Shown in pieces: positions 23,021-34,570 of a stretch of DNA of 64,000 bases (its first letter is position 1; every line of letters begins with the position of its first letter). Below the pieces are notes generated by a model, which ran no database searches, had not been told where the DNA came from, and saw only the letters and a list, made by a program, of their open reading frames with translations. Position numbers and translations under genes: made by a program. This DNA comes from Gnetum montanum. Taxonomy: Eukaryota; Streptophyta; Gnetopsida; Gnetales; Gnetaceae. The DNA lies in contig MNCI01023354.1 of NCBI GenBank assembly GCA_015680685.1, positions 174,446 to 238,445 on the forward strand, given 5' to 3'.

Positions 23021-24955
23021 AGATGGCCACCTCAACTAACCATTGAAGGCCCTCAGTTCTTTCTAAGTTTTTGTTTTACACATTTTTTTTTACATATTTT
23101 TTTTATTTTTTACATTTCTTTAATCTTTCTTGTTTTTTTTACACCATCATTCATATTTTTACCATTTCTTTGTGTGATTACTTTATTTTTTTCATCACCC
23201 AATAAGTGTTCATGATGGTGGCATGAATAATATCATATCGATTGCTAATGTTTGGATTTTACCTTTGAAGTATGATGTCGATATTAAGGTATGGTTATTT
23301 TGATTAATAAGCAATGAGTCCATGTCATTCATACATCCATAAAATCCTATAGTCTCCCTTGGCTTGGAGCTGTATAGTCCCTTTCTTTAATAAAACTGTT
23401 AACGAATTGGTGATTGGGTATTTCTTAGACTAAGAAAAGACTCAAAGGATGAAAAGGGTATGGCTTCAAAGGGATTCTATGCATTTGTACTGGCTACTCT
23501 CTTCAGTGCTTGGATGCTTTTTCTTTGGCTTTTCTGCCATTCTGACCATTCATCAAATCACCGGAAGCTGAGTTCAAAAAAATATATATAATAAGTCTTT
23601 GTATGGTGTGGTTCTCATGTGAAAAACACAAAAAAATAGTGAGAATTCAAAGCACACCCCTTAGATACAATAATGATCTTGGGCTACATACACTGGTTAT
23701 GGCACTGGAAAGACATGTTACCCATGCCTGAAGGTTCCTCTAACTAAGGCCCCTTCTTGCTTCCTAGTTCTCCATCTTGCTCTCCTTAGAATGGTGGTGA
23801 CTTTTTGTATTGGCATTCTTGTTCCTCTAAGTGGATGGGTTGGTCAAATGTGTTGATGCAAGGTTATTGAATGTGGATTGGTTTGAGTCTAAATTTGGAA
23901 TGAGTTCTACTTGATCACATTAACCATGAAACACATAAGGGACTTTACACAACCTTGTTTTTGGGTTTCCATTCCATCCTCTCCTCTCCACCTTTCTTTT
24001 CCATTTCTCACCTCATTGCCATTTTTATCATTAGTCTGTATCTTGGTTGATGCATTGTTCTTCCTTGGTAATTTCTTGTGGGTAAGTTTTTAACTCTTGC
24101 TTCCGAATGACATTCCTAGAGCCTACGAACTCTTTGGTTTGTGGGTCTGTCAAGGAATCAAGTGCATAAGCCTACTTTGGGGAGGATCCACTGGCATTCC
24201 TTTTTGGGTGCACTAGTTAACTTCTTTCACTTAAACATTTCCTACAATCACCATTTTTTGTTTCATCCAGATCCATGACATCCATTTTATTGTCATTGTC
24301 ATTGTCATTGTTCCTTTTCCTCCATCTTTCTTATTCCTTCTCTTTTTCCCATCCTATCACTACCGAAGGTTTGCTCTTCATCATGGGGGCCTTGGCACAA
24401 AAATTTTCAAAATTTCCTAACCCCTACACCTTAGGTAGTCACCAATGTTAAAATTCTAGAACCAGTATCTACCATAACCACAACTTAGCCAATGCACTTC
24501 ACGTCGAAGCAAGGTATCAAATACATTGTGATTTATCTACCCTCGCTCATTTGTGACTATGTTGTGTGTGCAGATGGCGATCATGCAATAATGGACTGGG
24601 CCTAGAGGATGCACTTAGGTGGACCAAAATTGGAACATTCATGAAAGGAGCAAGATTTGTGGTGTGGCTATGGATGAACAACGATAGGTGCAATATTGGC
24701 ATCGACATCCCCACGTCTCATTCTTTTCTCTGTCTCTCCTTCTTCTCTTTCAGCTACCAATAAGGCTAGATTTCATTTATGTACATTGTTCACTTTTGTG
24801 GTCATGAACACTAATGCTATCATGTATTGTATTGTTGATCCGTTCACTAGGCACATTAAGTCAATCACCCCATTCCACTATCAATAGTCATTCAGTCAAT
24901 AATCCCATACCTTCCCAATATTTTATAAGGAACTTGAGGACAAGTTTTCATTCAA
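23021..24955 (+). other. 3' non-coding region and small-ORF remnant of B
   Basis: It aligns with the A, C, D and E 3' regions (CATGGTGTGGTTCTCATG near 23593, GAATTCAAAGCACACCCCTT near 23643, GGGGAGGATCCACT near 24178). A second TCATGGGGG lies at 24381-24389. At about 24557-24575 TTGTGTGTGCAG precedes ATGGCGATCATGCAA, the same acceptor plus ATG seen in A and C, but a stop follows at once. Confidence 0.7.
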
Positions 24956-24966
24956 TCATGGGGGTA
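24956..24966 (+). promoter_or_regulatory. Polypurine tract of B
   Basis: TCATGGGGGTA abuts the 3' LTR start TGATGAA, so it is the expected plus-strand primer. Confidence 0.8.
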
Positions 24967-25801
24967 TGATGAACATTGGTATTACGTACATGATATCGCA
25001 TCCATGATATCGCGTTTGCGATATCGAATCAACCATGCAATATCGGATACCTGATATCGTGGCCTATCTCATTATCTATAAATAAGAGGTGACGCATTTG
25101 GTTTCCATAGTTAAGAATTAGTCCCTTAGCCAAACTCTTGTCATTTTCTCCCTCCAGAGTTAGAATTATTTTTGCGTTCCCGTAGTAGGAGTCATAGAGT
25201 GAACAGATCTTTATTTTTACATTGTGTACCTGAGCACACTTTGTGTACGGCAATAAAGACGAACTTTATGATAAACCTTTTAGCATACAGAATAGATTAA
25301 TTAGTGTTAATTACTATTTAATGCTTTCGTAGTTAATTAATGATTTCTCTCACCCTACAACTCTCTTAGTTAATTACACTCAATACGACCGCTTCGAGCA
25401 TGCGTGTAGCGCTTGGTAACCCAGTAACGATTAGCGTTTGGTAATCCTAGCAACATTGCACTAGTTCAGGATGTGTATGGAAAGTGGGAATGGATACTGG
25501 TGTTAGGAGTACTTAGAACTTAGTTAATGAATAGTTAAATTAGATTATTTACTTAGTTACTTCTCTCTCCCCTCCTTATTAGCGCAAGATACAAAACACA
25601 TAAAAACCATAAAAATCATATACCTCAAGCTTACTTAACCATACAACTGTGACATACAAGTAAGTTTGGGAAGACAACGATTAATCAACCCATTATCCTT
25701 CCACAAGGTGCATAGGCACTTAGTCCTTGGAATTCGATCGGACCGTGTGTGAAATGCTTGTATTCGTATGGTTGAGTGTAGGGGTACCTCACCGCTCATC
25801 A
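24967..25801 (+). mobile_element. 3' LTR of element B
   Basis: 835 bp. Palindromes at 24975-25062 (ATATCGCGTTTGCGATATCG and relatives) and TATA in CTATAAATAAGAGG at about 25076. It ends CACCGCTCATCA. It differs from the 5' LTR by many transitions, so B looks older than A. Confidence 0.9.
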
Positions 25802-25874
25802 TTATTTAATTAGCTTCATGTGAAATACTAATTTTAAGGTTGGTATTTGGAACATTTAAATATGATATGTTCAA

Positions 25875-27655
25875 TGCTCTCATTTAATCTTAAAATGGTA
25901 AATTTACCATTTCTTTGATTCTTTCTTTATCAAGTTTTAAGATTCTTACAATAAGTACTTACTTATGTTCAATTTTGATGCATGATGGTAGGGGACTTAA
26001 GTTGGCTAGACACAAGCAATTTGAACCATCTCTTATCTCTCCTTCGCTCACAAGGAATTTTAAGATCATATAATTTGTAGTATACATAAACTGCTTAAAT
26101 TGTAGGCAATCTCCAATGAGTCTAAACTTTTCATGACTTACACTTCTTTGTATATTTAATATCTTCAACTTCCTTTATTCTTCTTTACACTAGTGTAGCC
26201 ACTACATAATGTTGACCTAGTTTCTTATCTTGTCCTAATCTTCTATGTTGCCTCTATCAATATGGTTTCTAAGATCCTATGTCTCAATCTTTATTTTTCT
26301 ATTTTCTTCTTTTAGAGCTTCAAATTTCTTCTAATATTCACTTTTCTCTATTTCTAGCAACTTAATCTCTTCATCTTTTCATTTTGCTACTTTTTGTAAT
26401 CCAAAGATTGTTTCTGCATTTTTCTACATATAGATTATTTAATATATGCTTTCTACAACTTTTTCCATATATACATCTCCTATGATCGTATTAGTCATGA
26501 TGTTTTTGACACATTAATGCTTTCAATATTTTATGGCTTTTTCAAATCCTCTTTTTAGATCATCAAATGCATCCTCCTAAGCTTTCCTATTATTATTCCA
26601 CTTCATTTTCATCTTAACATCAAGCTTTTTCAAATAATGGAAAAATAAGAGAAATTTTGATATTTTTAACATAATTTTTCCTTATGAAGTAGGAAGCATT
26701 CATTAAACATCTCTTCTACTTTCTTCTATCCCAACATCTCTTCCCATATTTCATGCATTTCCTATTGTCTTAACCTATTGATCTTACTTCCCATTGTCAA
26801 TAGCTCATGGATTTTTTTTATTTTTTTCTCCTCTTACTCTGGACTTTTTCCAATATTAGTTCACTTAATGCCTCAATCTTCTTCAACCTTCTCTACTAAA
26901 ACTTCTTATTTCTTTCTATACTAGCAACTTCACAAACAACTTCAATTTCTTTCTCCTTGTTCGTAATATCCCTACAACTCTATTTTCTTAATCCTCTTTT
27001 AGTCTTATTTTTCTCAACATTTTTTAAAGATGATTCTCTAATTTCAATTGGATTTTTCACTGTTTCCTCTTCCACCCTACATTTCAATTTATTAAGAATA
27101 ATCTAAATTAGAGTACCATAGGCAAAAAAGAGTTTTACCAATTTTGAAGCCTCTTATCCCTACAACTAAAATTTAGTTCTTTCTCAAAATTTCTTTTGCC
27201 TATGTATAATTTCCATCCAAACACCAAATGTTGTATATTCTCTCCAAAGAGCTAAAATTGATATGAGGGTTTCTATCTATAGGGCAGGTATAGGACATGT
27301 ATGTATATGTGATGCTTTGGAATCGTTCTTTGACCACATCGATATTAATCCAATTCTTATTCTTCTTTTTGAACTAGGATTTTGGATTCACAAAAATCTC
27401 TTTCATTTCATCATTATTTACAATATGGCTTCAAAGAGTCTACAACCCTTCATCTTCAAATATAAACTTTAGTGTGTCTTCACTAAAGTGCAAGGTTATT
27501 TCCCTTTTAGCTTACTTATACATAAATTTTTCATTTGTTTCAATTTTCAAAATTTCTTTCATTATTTTTGGCAAAATCTTTTCATTTCAAACATTTTTTA
27601 ATATATATTTAAAAAATATTACTTTCATAATTTGATCCATATTTCTTGTGAAAAC
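25875..27655 (-). pseudogene. Interior of G, charged coiled-coil-like relic
   Basis: On the minus strand short stretches such as EEETVKNPIEIRESSLKNVE and ITNKEKEIEVVCEVASIERN suggest a Lys/Glu-rich coiled-coil protein broken by many stops. No RT, integrase or knuckle motif was found. It continues at 39054-39265 beyond copia H. It could be a decayed gag-like ORF or captured host sequence; identity unknown. Confidence 0.4.
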
Positions 27656-28109
27656 TGTTAAAATTAATGTAATATCATTCGGAAGTGTCTATAGGATTTT
27701 GTAATACATTGTAGTCTCAATAAAGCAATTTTATAATCAATAGTCTATTTTTTATTTAGATGAATTCCTTTTGTAATTTTGTATTCTTATATTTTTTATC
27801 ATAAGAGTTTTTTCCTTAATTAAAAACAACTATATTTCTTCTTAAATTCTTATTTCTACACACTCACAGTCTCTTCTAACTTGGTACTAGCCAAACCTTT
27901 AACATGACAAAGGATCAAAACTCATCCTAACCAACACAACACTTTACTACAATTCGTAACACATCATCATAACCAACTCAGCACTCTGTTATGATTTATA
28001 CTACATCATTGTAACTAACTCTACATAACACACATACTTATGACTTAACTAACTTAGCATAACAATAATGGCTAACGAATCAAGATAATGTATGAATTAT
28101 TATTTAATA
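27656..28109 (-). mobile_element. 3' LTR of copia H
   Basis: 454 bp, about 80-85% like the partner by eye. On the minus strand AAGAAGGAG precedes it as polypurine tract (28110-28120). It has shared stretches such as ACAACACTTTACTACAATTCG and CTAACTTAGCATAACA. Confidence 0.9.
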
Positions 28110-28264
28110 CTCCTTCTTAATTCATACTTTGTCTTTGTTTTGATTTCTTCATTCTTTACTTGAGCAATGTAATGTAAAAGAAGGATGATAGAAATATTGT
28201 AGGGTGCCTTCTCCAAATGAAACATCAAATTCATTTTGTAATCTTCACATTTTCTTCATAATCT

Positions 28265-28800
28265 CCTTACTTCAGATTACAAGGTAATGACACTAAGGAA
28301 AGATATTCTTGAAGTATATTGAATGATTGTTTGGCAAGAGCTTTTGTAAAGCCATCAACTTTTTGTGATTAGCATAAAGGTCACTAGGTGTGCAATAGGG
28401 GCAAATGTCTCTTCATAATCAATTTCCTTAATTTAAGAGAATCCTTTGGCAACCAATTAGGCTTTATACTTAGTCATCTTTCACTTTAGTCTTAAAGATC
28501 CAACAATTTAAAATAGGTTGTCTCTCTTTTGGAAAAGGTACTAACTTCCATAATCCTTGTTTTTTCATCATTTTAATTTCAGCCTCCATTATCTTTTTCT
28601 AATGGTCCATCATAAAGACATGAGCAACTATCTCTAGAACTTCTTTATCACGTATCATAATGTCGGCAATAATATCATTATAGTGTAATTCACTATAATG
28701 CCTTCTAGTAAGTGTTGGTTCAGTAATATCCAAACTTGCCCAATTTCTAGTGCTTTTAATTATCTACTCCCATTCTCTGGATCTCTTAGGTTCTTTACTA
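28265..28800 (-). pseudogene. RT N-terminus fused to RNase H tail, copia H
   Basis: On the minus strand: ASLDITEPTLTRRHYSE, then QGLWKLVPFPKERQPI, LVAKGF, and IDYEETFAPIAHLVTF, the start of the copia RT domain. Within a few codons this runs into VDGFTKALAKQSFNILQ, the end of copia RNase H. The catalytic RT core (YVDD) and most of RNase H are therefore deleted around 28340-28370. The fragment is also broken by stops. Confidence 0.85.
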
Positions 28801-29079
28801 TTATTATTATTTTCATTATCTTAAGGATTAAGATTTTCTAAAGTTGGATTAACTTTTTTATCTTTATCGTAATGCTAATGTTAGCAAGTTGTAGGGCTTC
28901 AACCATCATCATAATCAATATTCATAGAACTCTTATAAATTGGCTTATCTTCCAACAATTCATCTTCATTAAACACCATGTCTCTTGTAATTACCAATTT
29001 TTCTTCCTCTGGATTCCAAATTCGATAATCTTTCATATGAAGACTATATGAAGTATGCTTCTTTTTCTTTTAGGCTTCA

Positions 29080-29650
29080 TTTGGTCTGAGTTACAATGTA
29101 ATAGTATACTATATAGCCAAAGACTCATAAATGTCCTAGGTTAGGCTTCCTTCCATTCCACACTATATTTGGATACTCAAAATGTAAATAAAGGGTAGGA
29201 CTTTTATTAATGATGTGGACTATAGTTCATACAACTTCTCCTCATAAAACATCATTCAATTTAGATTAGGCTAACATATATTGTATCATTTTACTAATAG
29301 TATGGAATAATCTTTTGATGAATAATTTTTTCATTCATAAAATATTCTTGGAATTCTCTATTTGTGTATTTTGTCCCATTATGAATTTGTAGCTTCATGA
29401 TTGATAACCTAATCTATTTTTCCACCAATGCTTTAAATTTTCTAAAGATATCAAAAAAATTTTATTTTTATTTGAAAACATATGTCCACACCTTACATGA
29501 GTAGTCATCAATGTATATTACAAAGTATTTTTCTCCTTTTAATGAAGCTACATTACCAAACAAAACAACATCTGAGTATATAATCTCCAACTTGGTTCTT
29601 ACAATTGTTTGCCCTATGCATGGAAAAGTCATTCTACTTTATTTACCAAT
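29080..29650 (-). pseudogene. Integrase of copia H
   Basis: On the minus strand: EIIYSDVVLFGNVASLKGEK, FVIYIDDYSCKVWTYVFK, HNGTKYTNREFQEYFMNEKI, and IVHIINKSPTL in another frame. These are the core of a copia integrase: the first Asp in SDV, then the place of the second Asp (DNG), here HNG. Stops are frequent. Confidence 0.85.
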
Positions 29651-29659
29651 AGTACATGA

Positions 29660-29900
29660 CTTGTAGAACATGTCATGATTTAGGTAAAGTTGTGGTAAAC
29701 CATGGGAAGATCGTAACAACTTTTGCATACAATTTCTACTCATATGGCCAAGGTTTGCATGCTACAACTTTCATCTTGCATTTTTTGGATTGCTAAGTAG
29801 ACAACCTCTCTTATTGGATGCAACTTAAATACTCCATTTTCTTCTTTAGTCTCTACCAACTTCTTCTATGACTTACCTTCTAATATAATACATTTTACAT
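29660..29900 (-). pseudogene. GAG-pre-integrase region of copia H
   Basis: Fragments GHMSRNCMQKLLRSSHGLPQ on the minus strand match the His-containing zinc region before copia integrase. The frame is broken at least once. Confidence 0.6.
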
Positions 29901-30099
29901 TCCTACTTGGATCATGTTCAAAAACTATTTTATGCCTAGCTTTGACCATTTCGAATACTAGAGCACAATAAATTATGTCCTTTCAATGCTAGGGTATAGT
30001 ACACATTCTTAATCTATGCTAGTTGTTCTACAATTTTCATATTAATGTGACCAATTCCCATATACTTACAAATATCTCTAATAGGTGACATAGCTTCAT

Positions 30100-30168
30100 C
30101 ATTATTTAGGACACATAAGTTCTAGAAAAGTTATGATTTCTAGATACATGCCTAAAACATCCAAAATC
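30100..30168 (-). pseudogene. Protease start of copia H at C junction
   Basis: DFGCFRHVSRNHNF on the minus strand resembles the copia protease motif with DSG followed by a His-Met/Val pair; here the triad is DFG. It stops at the edge of the C insertion; gag resumes at 37524 on the other side. Confidence 0.6.
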
Positions 30169-31106
30169 AATATCGCAGCCGCTGCAATATCGCATCGTCC
30201 CCTATGATATCGCGTACGTGATATCATGGTCCGCCGCAAAATCTATAAACAAGAGGTGGCACTCCCCTTATTCCTCATCCTAAGCTATAAGTAGGGAAAC
30301 TCTGGCAGTTTGATCACTCCAGAGATAGAATATTTTCCATGTGCCCGCAGTAGGAGTCCCCAAGTGAACGGATCTTTATTCGAGCAGCTTTGTACCTGAA
30401 TGCAAGTTGTGTACGACAATAAGGATGAGCTTTGTGGATAAACCTTGCAGTACATGGAATAGGATTTATTACATGTTATTTCCTACTTGTTATTTAATAC
30501 CTGCAGTAGCGCAGTATGAGTACGACTTGATTACGAGCATTTATGGATGTGTACGGCTAGTCAAGGAATCAGCTGCTCATCGTGATTAGATTCTCTCACC
30601 CTCAACTCCTAGAATGCAGAATGAATACAACTTGATTACGATCATTTACGGATGTGTACGGCTAGTTAAGGAATCGATTGCTCATTACACTTAGGCTAGT
30701 TAAGTGCCTCAGTACGACCACTTCGAGCACGTGCATTACGCGTGGTGATCCTAGTAACGATTAGCGTTTGGTAGCCGCGGTTGCATAGTTCAGGGTGTGT
30801 ACAGTAAGTGGGAACGGATGCTGATGCTAGTTAATTTAGACTTAGGACATTAGTTAGAGTTAGTTATTTTCTTAACCCTTCACCTCATAGCATAGGATAA
30901 AAAGATAAAAACATATAAAAATCATATACCTCAGACTTACTTAAGCATACACCATGACAACTACAAGTAAGTTTGGGAAGACAATGAACGATTAACCTTA
31001 AGTGTTCCATGAAGCGCATAGGCATTTAGTCTACAGAGTTTGAACAGATCACACTTTCTACACTCGTTTCTTATGGTTGAGTGTAGGGGTACCTCGCCAC
31101 TCATCA
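30169..31106 (+). mobile_element. 5' LTR of C, 5' end truncated
   Basis: It lacks the TGATGAGATGCG start of the partner and begins within the palindrome cluster (ATATCGCAGCCGCTGCAATATCGC). TATA in CTATAAACAAGAGG at about 30242. Two repeated modules with GTACGACTTGATTACGAGCA and GTGTACGGCTAGT(C/T)AAGGAA lie at about 30508-30690. It ends CTCGCCACTCATCA. Confidence 0.88.
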
Positions 31107-31125
31107 TTGGCACCGTTGCCGGGGA
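31107..31125 (+). other. Primer binding site of C, tRNA-Asp type
   Basis: TTGGCACCGTTGCCGGGGA follows the LTR directly. One base differs from the TTGGCGCC form in A. Confidence 0.88.
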
Positions 31126-31248
31126 CTAAGTGTTTGTGTGCTAAGTAGGACATAAGAGGATATTACTCACATCGTTGGGAGCCTAAACGAACCTTAGGGT
31201 TAATCAATAAAAAATTATATAACGGTAATTAGCACACCAATAACAACA

Positions 31249-33600
31249 ATGTCTTCTTCTCATAAGAGCACATCGCCCAAGGATAATACAAAGGACAGTC
31301 GGCAATCAAAAACACATAGCCAAAATTAGCCAAGTCCTCAACAATATAGAGTAACATATACTCATCCTAATGAGTATATAACTGATTATACTTTTATCCT
31401 CCATCAAGATGAATAGATGTGTTGGAGAGATTTGTTTGGTAACATAGTGTTACCTCCAGATTGATCTGTCCCTAGCATGCTTATCCATGCTTTGGCATAG
31501 ACTGGCATGGCTGAGCTTTATGCTGAATACGTTATGGAAGATTGTGATAGAAGGGATTATCATGCCACGGAAGCACAACATATGAGGGACTTAAAGTAGG
31601 AGAGTCAACATACACTATCGAAGGGCAAAGACGTCCCGCACATCCTTAGTGAAACTAGAGATGGTGAACCACTCACAACTGGTTCACTATCAAGTGATGT
31701 TTCCCCTCTTAACGATGGTGAGGAGGCTGGGTATCGGAACTTATGCTCAACGATACACAACCCTAGTTCTGATGCTCGTGGACACCAATTGTTCATATTG
31801 AGAACAAAAAAAAATATAAGAACAGACACTCAGATCCTCATCACGATCAGGGCCGAAGCAGCCGAAGAGAAGGTAGGAAACATCGCCATAGCGATGGTTC
31901 TCCTTCTTCTTCCCCTTCTTCACATCACTCACCCTCTCCTTCCACCTCTGGGTGTAATCGTGAAAAGCATAACAGAGAGGATAAAGGTAAGAAAAATGAG
32001 AGACCTCGACAAGAGAGTCGAGAGAGAGGACAAGGGCATGAACGAAGGGAAAGTAGGAAACAACGCAGACATCATAGGCATCATGAAAGAGATGATCATG
32101 ACGAGCCCCTACTTGCAACCTGAAGTATGCTTGACATAACGGAGGTAGTGAGAATTCCATCAAGGCATTTAAAGGATAGTCCGATCAAATGCTTAGACAT
32201 GAACAACATCCCACGATTTGAAGGGGGATACAACATTGATCCACAACATCATTTACAGGAATTCCATGATGCTTGCACCTTGCAGAACATTGAAAACTAG
32301 TGGCAGAAGCTTAAGTTGTTTCCCAAGACACTCACCAAGGAAGCAGAGAGTTAGTACCAGTCCTTAGAACCAGAAACCATCAGGAGGTGGAGTACAATGT
32401 TAGAACTATTCAACGATAAGTATCAAACGTACTCCAAAGTGTCCAATTTGCGTAAGCAGATCCAAGGATGGAAGCAAGGAATTCATGAATCCTTGGATGC
32501 TACCATGGCCCGCTACTACACATTGTTACATCATTGCCCGAGCCATGGATATGCTCAACGGGATCAACTCCACCACATCGTAGATGGGCTAAGGCATGAA
32601 ACTAGAAGAACCCTTGGGACTTATGCCCAAGGGATACTATCACAACTTAGAGCCCATGAAGTTCAACGCTTGTTGGAGCAAGTAGCAAATGAAGAAGGTG
32701 AGCTACAAAAAAGGGAAAGTGCAGAAGAATACAACCGTGATCCCTCTCTTCGAAAGAAGGAAGTGACTTTTGTGATGACGAGGATGATTCACCAATCGAA
32801 GAGTTGGTGAATAGAAAAACCTTGCCGATTCAAAAACTCACAACAGAATTATCAGCTAAGGTAGATGACATATGGAGTTCCTTAGACTCTAGGCTTGAAA
32901 CTATCTTGAAAATCGTAGAAGAGTCTAAGGTAGAACAAAGTAGTGACAAAGGAAAAAAAAAAGTGGAGAGATTTAGACCCTGCACATAACAAGGGTAAGG
33001 GAAAAATCACTAACTCCGATGAGGTTGTGGATTCGGATTCAAACGATGACGGTGGATGTGAGATCTACCATTATGACCATCCTAAAGGATGTTGTCCAAT
33101 CATCTCACATCTACAGGAGTCTGGGGTGTATGCGCTTAATCCAAGACTTAACCAATGGCAAACACCCCGAAGGTTACCTTATCCCCAAGGTAACCCAAGG
33201 CAGTTCCACCAACCATTAACGTATTATCCAAGTGGAACTCCCCCACAACCCATCGGACAACATCAGTAGTGGCAATACCCACAGTCATGGGGGATGCCAT
33301 CACCAAGACATCAGTACCCTTACCGGAAGCCTGATCCTTATGGATATTATGTGCAGCAGCCGATTTCTCCAAGTGACTCTATGGATCACACAACTCCCCA
33401 CCATTACTACCAAGTTCGGGAGTACTTCAGAAGGACTCTTTCTCCTTCGGGAGGCACTCCGTACCCACACCATCCTCCTAATCCATCCACACCTCTTCCA
33501 CCAGTAGTAGTTCCCGTAACACCTCTTGCTCCAACAATGCAAGGGGAACTTCCTCCTCAACTATAGCAACGTCATGCTATGAGAGCTGTAAATATTCAGC
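31249..33600 (+). pseudogene. gag: gag of element C
   Basis: The ATG at 31249 gives MSSSHKSTSPKDNT. The capsid region runs at about 32190-32700 (NIPRFEGGYNIDPQHHLQEF; LFNDKYQTYSKVSNLRKQI; RHETRRTLGTYAQG). The motif CEIYHYDHPKGCCPII (33055-33105) has lost the second Cys of the knuckle. A TAG at 33268 lies at the same aligned site as in A and D, just before TCATGGGGG at 33285-33293. Several other stops and one frameshift at about 32775 are seen. Closest to A in sequence. Confidence 0.88.
33285..33293 (+). promoter_or_regulatory. TCATGGGGG motif inside C gag
   Basis: An exact copy of the polypurine-tract core within coding sequence (S-W-G codons). A has it at 11414-11422 (minus), E at 61504-61512, F near 2998; B has a decayed version at 18858. 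Confidence 0.6.
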
Positions 33601-34232
33601 CTGCTCCTGGTTCTAACAACTATAAAAAGAGAAGACCCTTCTTCAAAACCAAAAGCCCAAACAAACTCTCACAAGAATAAGCGGTTGAGTCCATGTACAC
33701 TCCTCCACCATCTAACACTTCATGGCACCCTTCAGTTCAACAACAGAGCGTCACGCAGACGGTTATGTTAACCCATACTGTAACCGACTAGATCAAGGTA
33801 GGCCACCTTCCCAGGAAACTAACTAACCCTGGGAGTCCCTTAATCTACTTTCAAGTTGTCGGAAATGAACCACATAGGGCTCTTCTTGACTTAGGTTCTA
33901 GAGTCAACTTAATTTCATGAGAGATGTATCATGCCTGGAACCTATCCCCACTCAAGAAGAGCAACATCCAACTAGAGCTGGCGGACTCGTCCATCACCAT
34001 TCCCTTGGGATTGGTGGAGGACGTCATTACCATTGTGTGTGGTTGGTCTTACCTAGCTGATTTTCTAGTGATTGAAGTGAACAACAACGAAGGGGACTTC
34101 CTAATTATAATGGGAAGGACATGGCTGAGTACAGTAGACGCACGCCTTAGGATCAGCGATCTTTCCTTGGAAATCTCTAAGATAAACATTTATGGAAAGA
34201 TTGAGAAGAAGAAAGTTCCATGCATCACATAG
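33601..34232 (+). pseudogene. Aspartic protease of element C
   Basis: After a Lys/Pro-rich spacer come LTHTVTD and IKVGHLPRKLTNPGSPLIY, then ALLDLGSRVNLIS and LIIMGRTWLSTVDARLRI. DLG stands where A has DSG. 33924-34232 is open (102 codons). The N-terminal part has TAG in place of the conserved Trp after TVTD. Confidence 0.82.
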
Positions 34233-34570
34233 AGTGATTCATTGGGTGATGACATGGAGGAGATGCCTCCATGTAACAGGTGTGCCCTTGAAACTTTGCA
34301 ACAAAGATGCCTATATTTAGCAACCACACAAGAAGTAGTAAACACCCCGTGGTTGACAGCTACTAGAAAGAGCAACCGAAAAATATGCATGTAACAAACT
34401 GAGGAGACAAGCCATGCCAACAACGAAGGCATAGACACATTGGAATATGAGCGTCGCCAACTTCCATCCCTCAATCTAAGATCATCAATTGGGAGAAGTT
34501 GGGCACTTCTACGAAATTCAAACAGGCATTCATTATTTTGGATCTCTCCCTTACAGGTCAGTCATGGGGG
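34233..34570 (+). pseudogene. Linker and pol-deletion junction of C
   Basis: RCALETLQQRCLYLATTQEVVNTPWL is the linker that leads to RT in B. Here it passes after SLNLRSSIGRSWALL directly into TTTGGATCTCTCCC and GTCATGGGGGAGATGGCC, which in B lies after integrase (22985-23030). The missing block matches B from about 20105 to 22980. A shows the same join. Confidence 0.78.

Larger units (their letters stand above)
15801..25801 (+). mobile_element. Gypsy element B, Athila-like, with pol
   Basis: 10.0 kb, with LTRs of about 836 bp (TGATGAA to CTCATCA) and a target duplication TTGTT/TTATT with one change. The unoccupied paralogous site in the right LTR of G reads CTTTGTTTAATTAGC, which confirms the duplication. 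The order 5' LTR, primer site, gag, protease, RT, RNase H, integrase, long 3' region, polypurine tract, 3' LTR is that of plant gypsy elements. It is the only member in the window with RT to integrase, and all domains carry stops. It represents the helper type for A, C, D and E. Confidence 0.93.
15250..25874 (-). mobile_element. 3' LTR of G, split by element B
   Basis: 15250-15800 plus 25802-25874 align with the right LTR of G (39540-39705 plus 48537-48998). Shared anchors are CTTGTACAAAATA, CATTCTTCATATG, ATGGATGATGTTT, TGGGTTTCATAA, TTTTGGGTTCTTATGA and ATTTAAATAT-ATATGTT. The first 270 or so bases of the LTR are missing at the left. Purine-rich AAATGAGAG lies on the minus strand next to its inner end. 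Confidence 0.7.
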
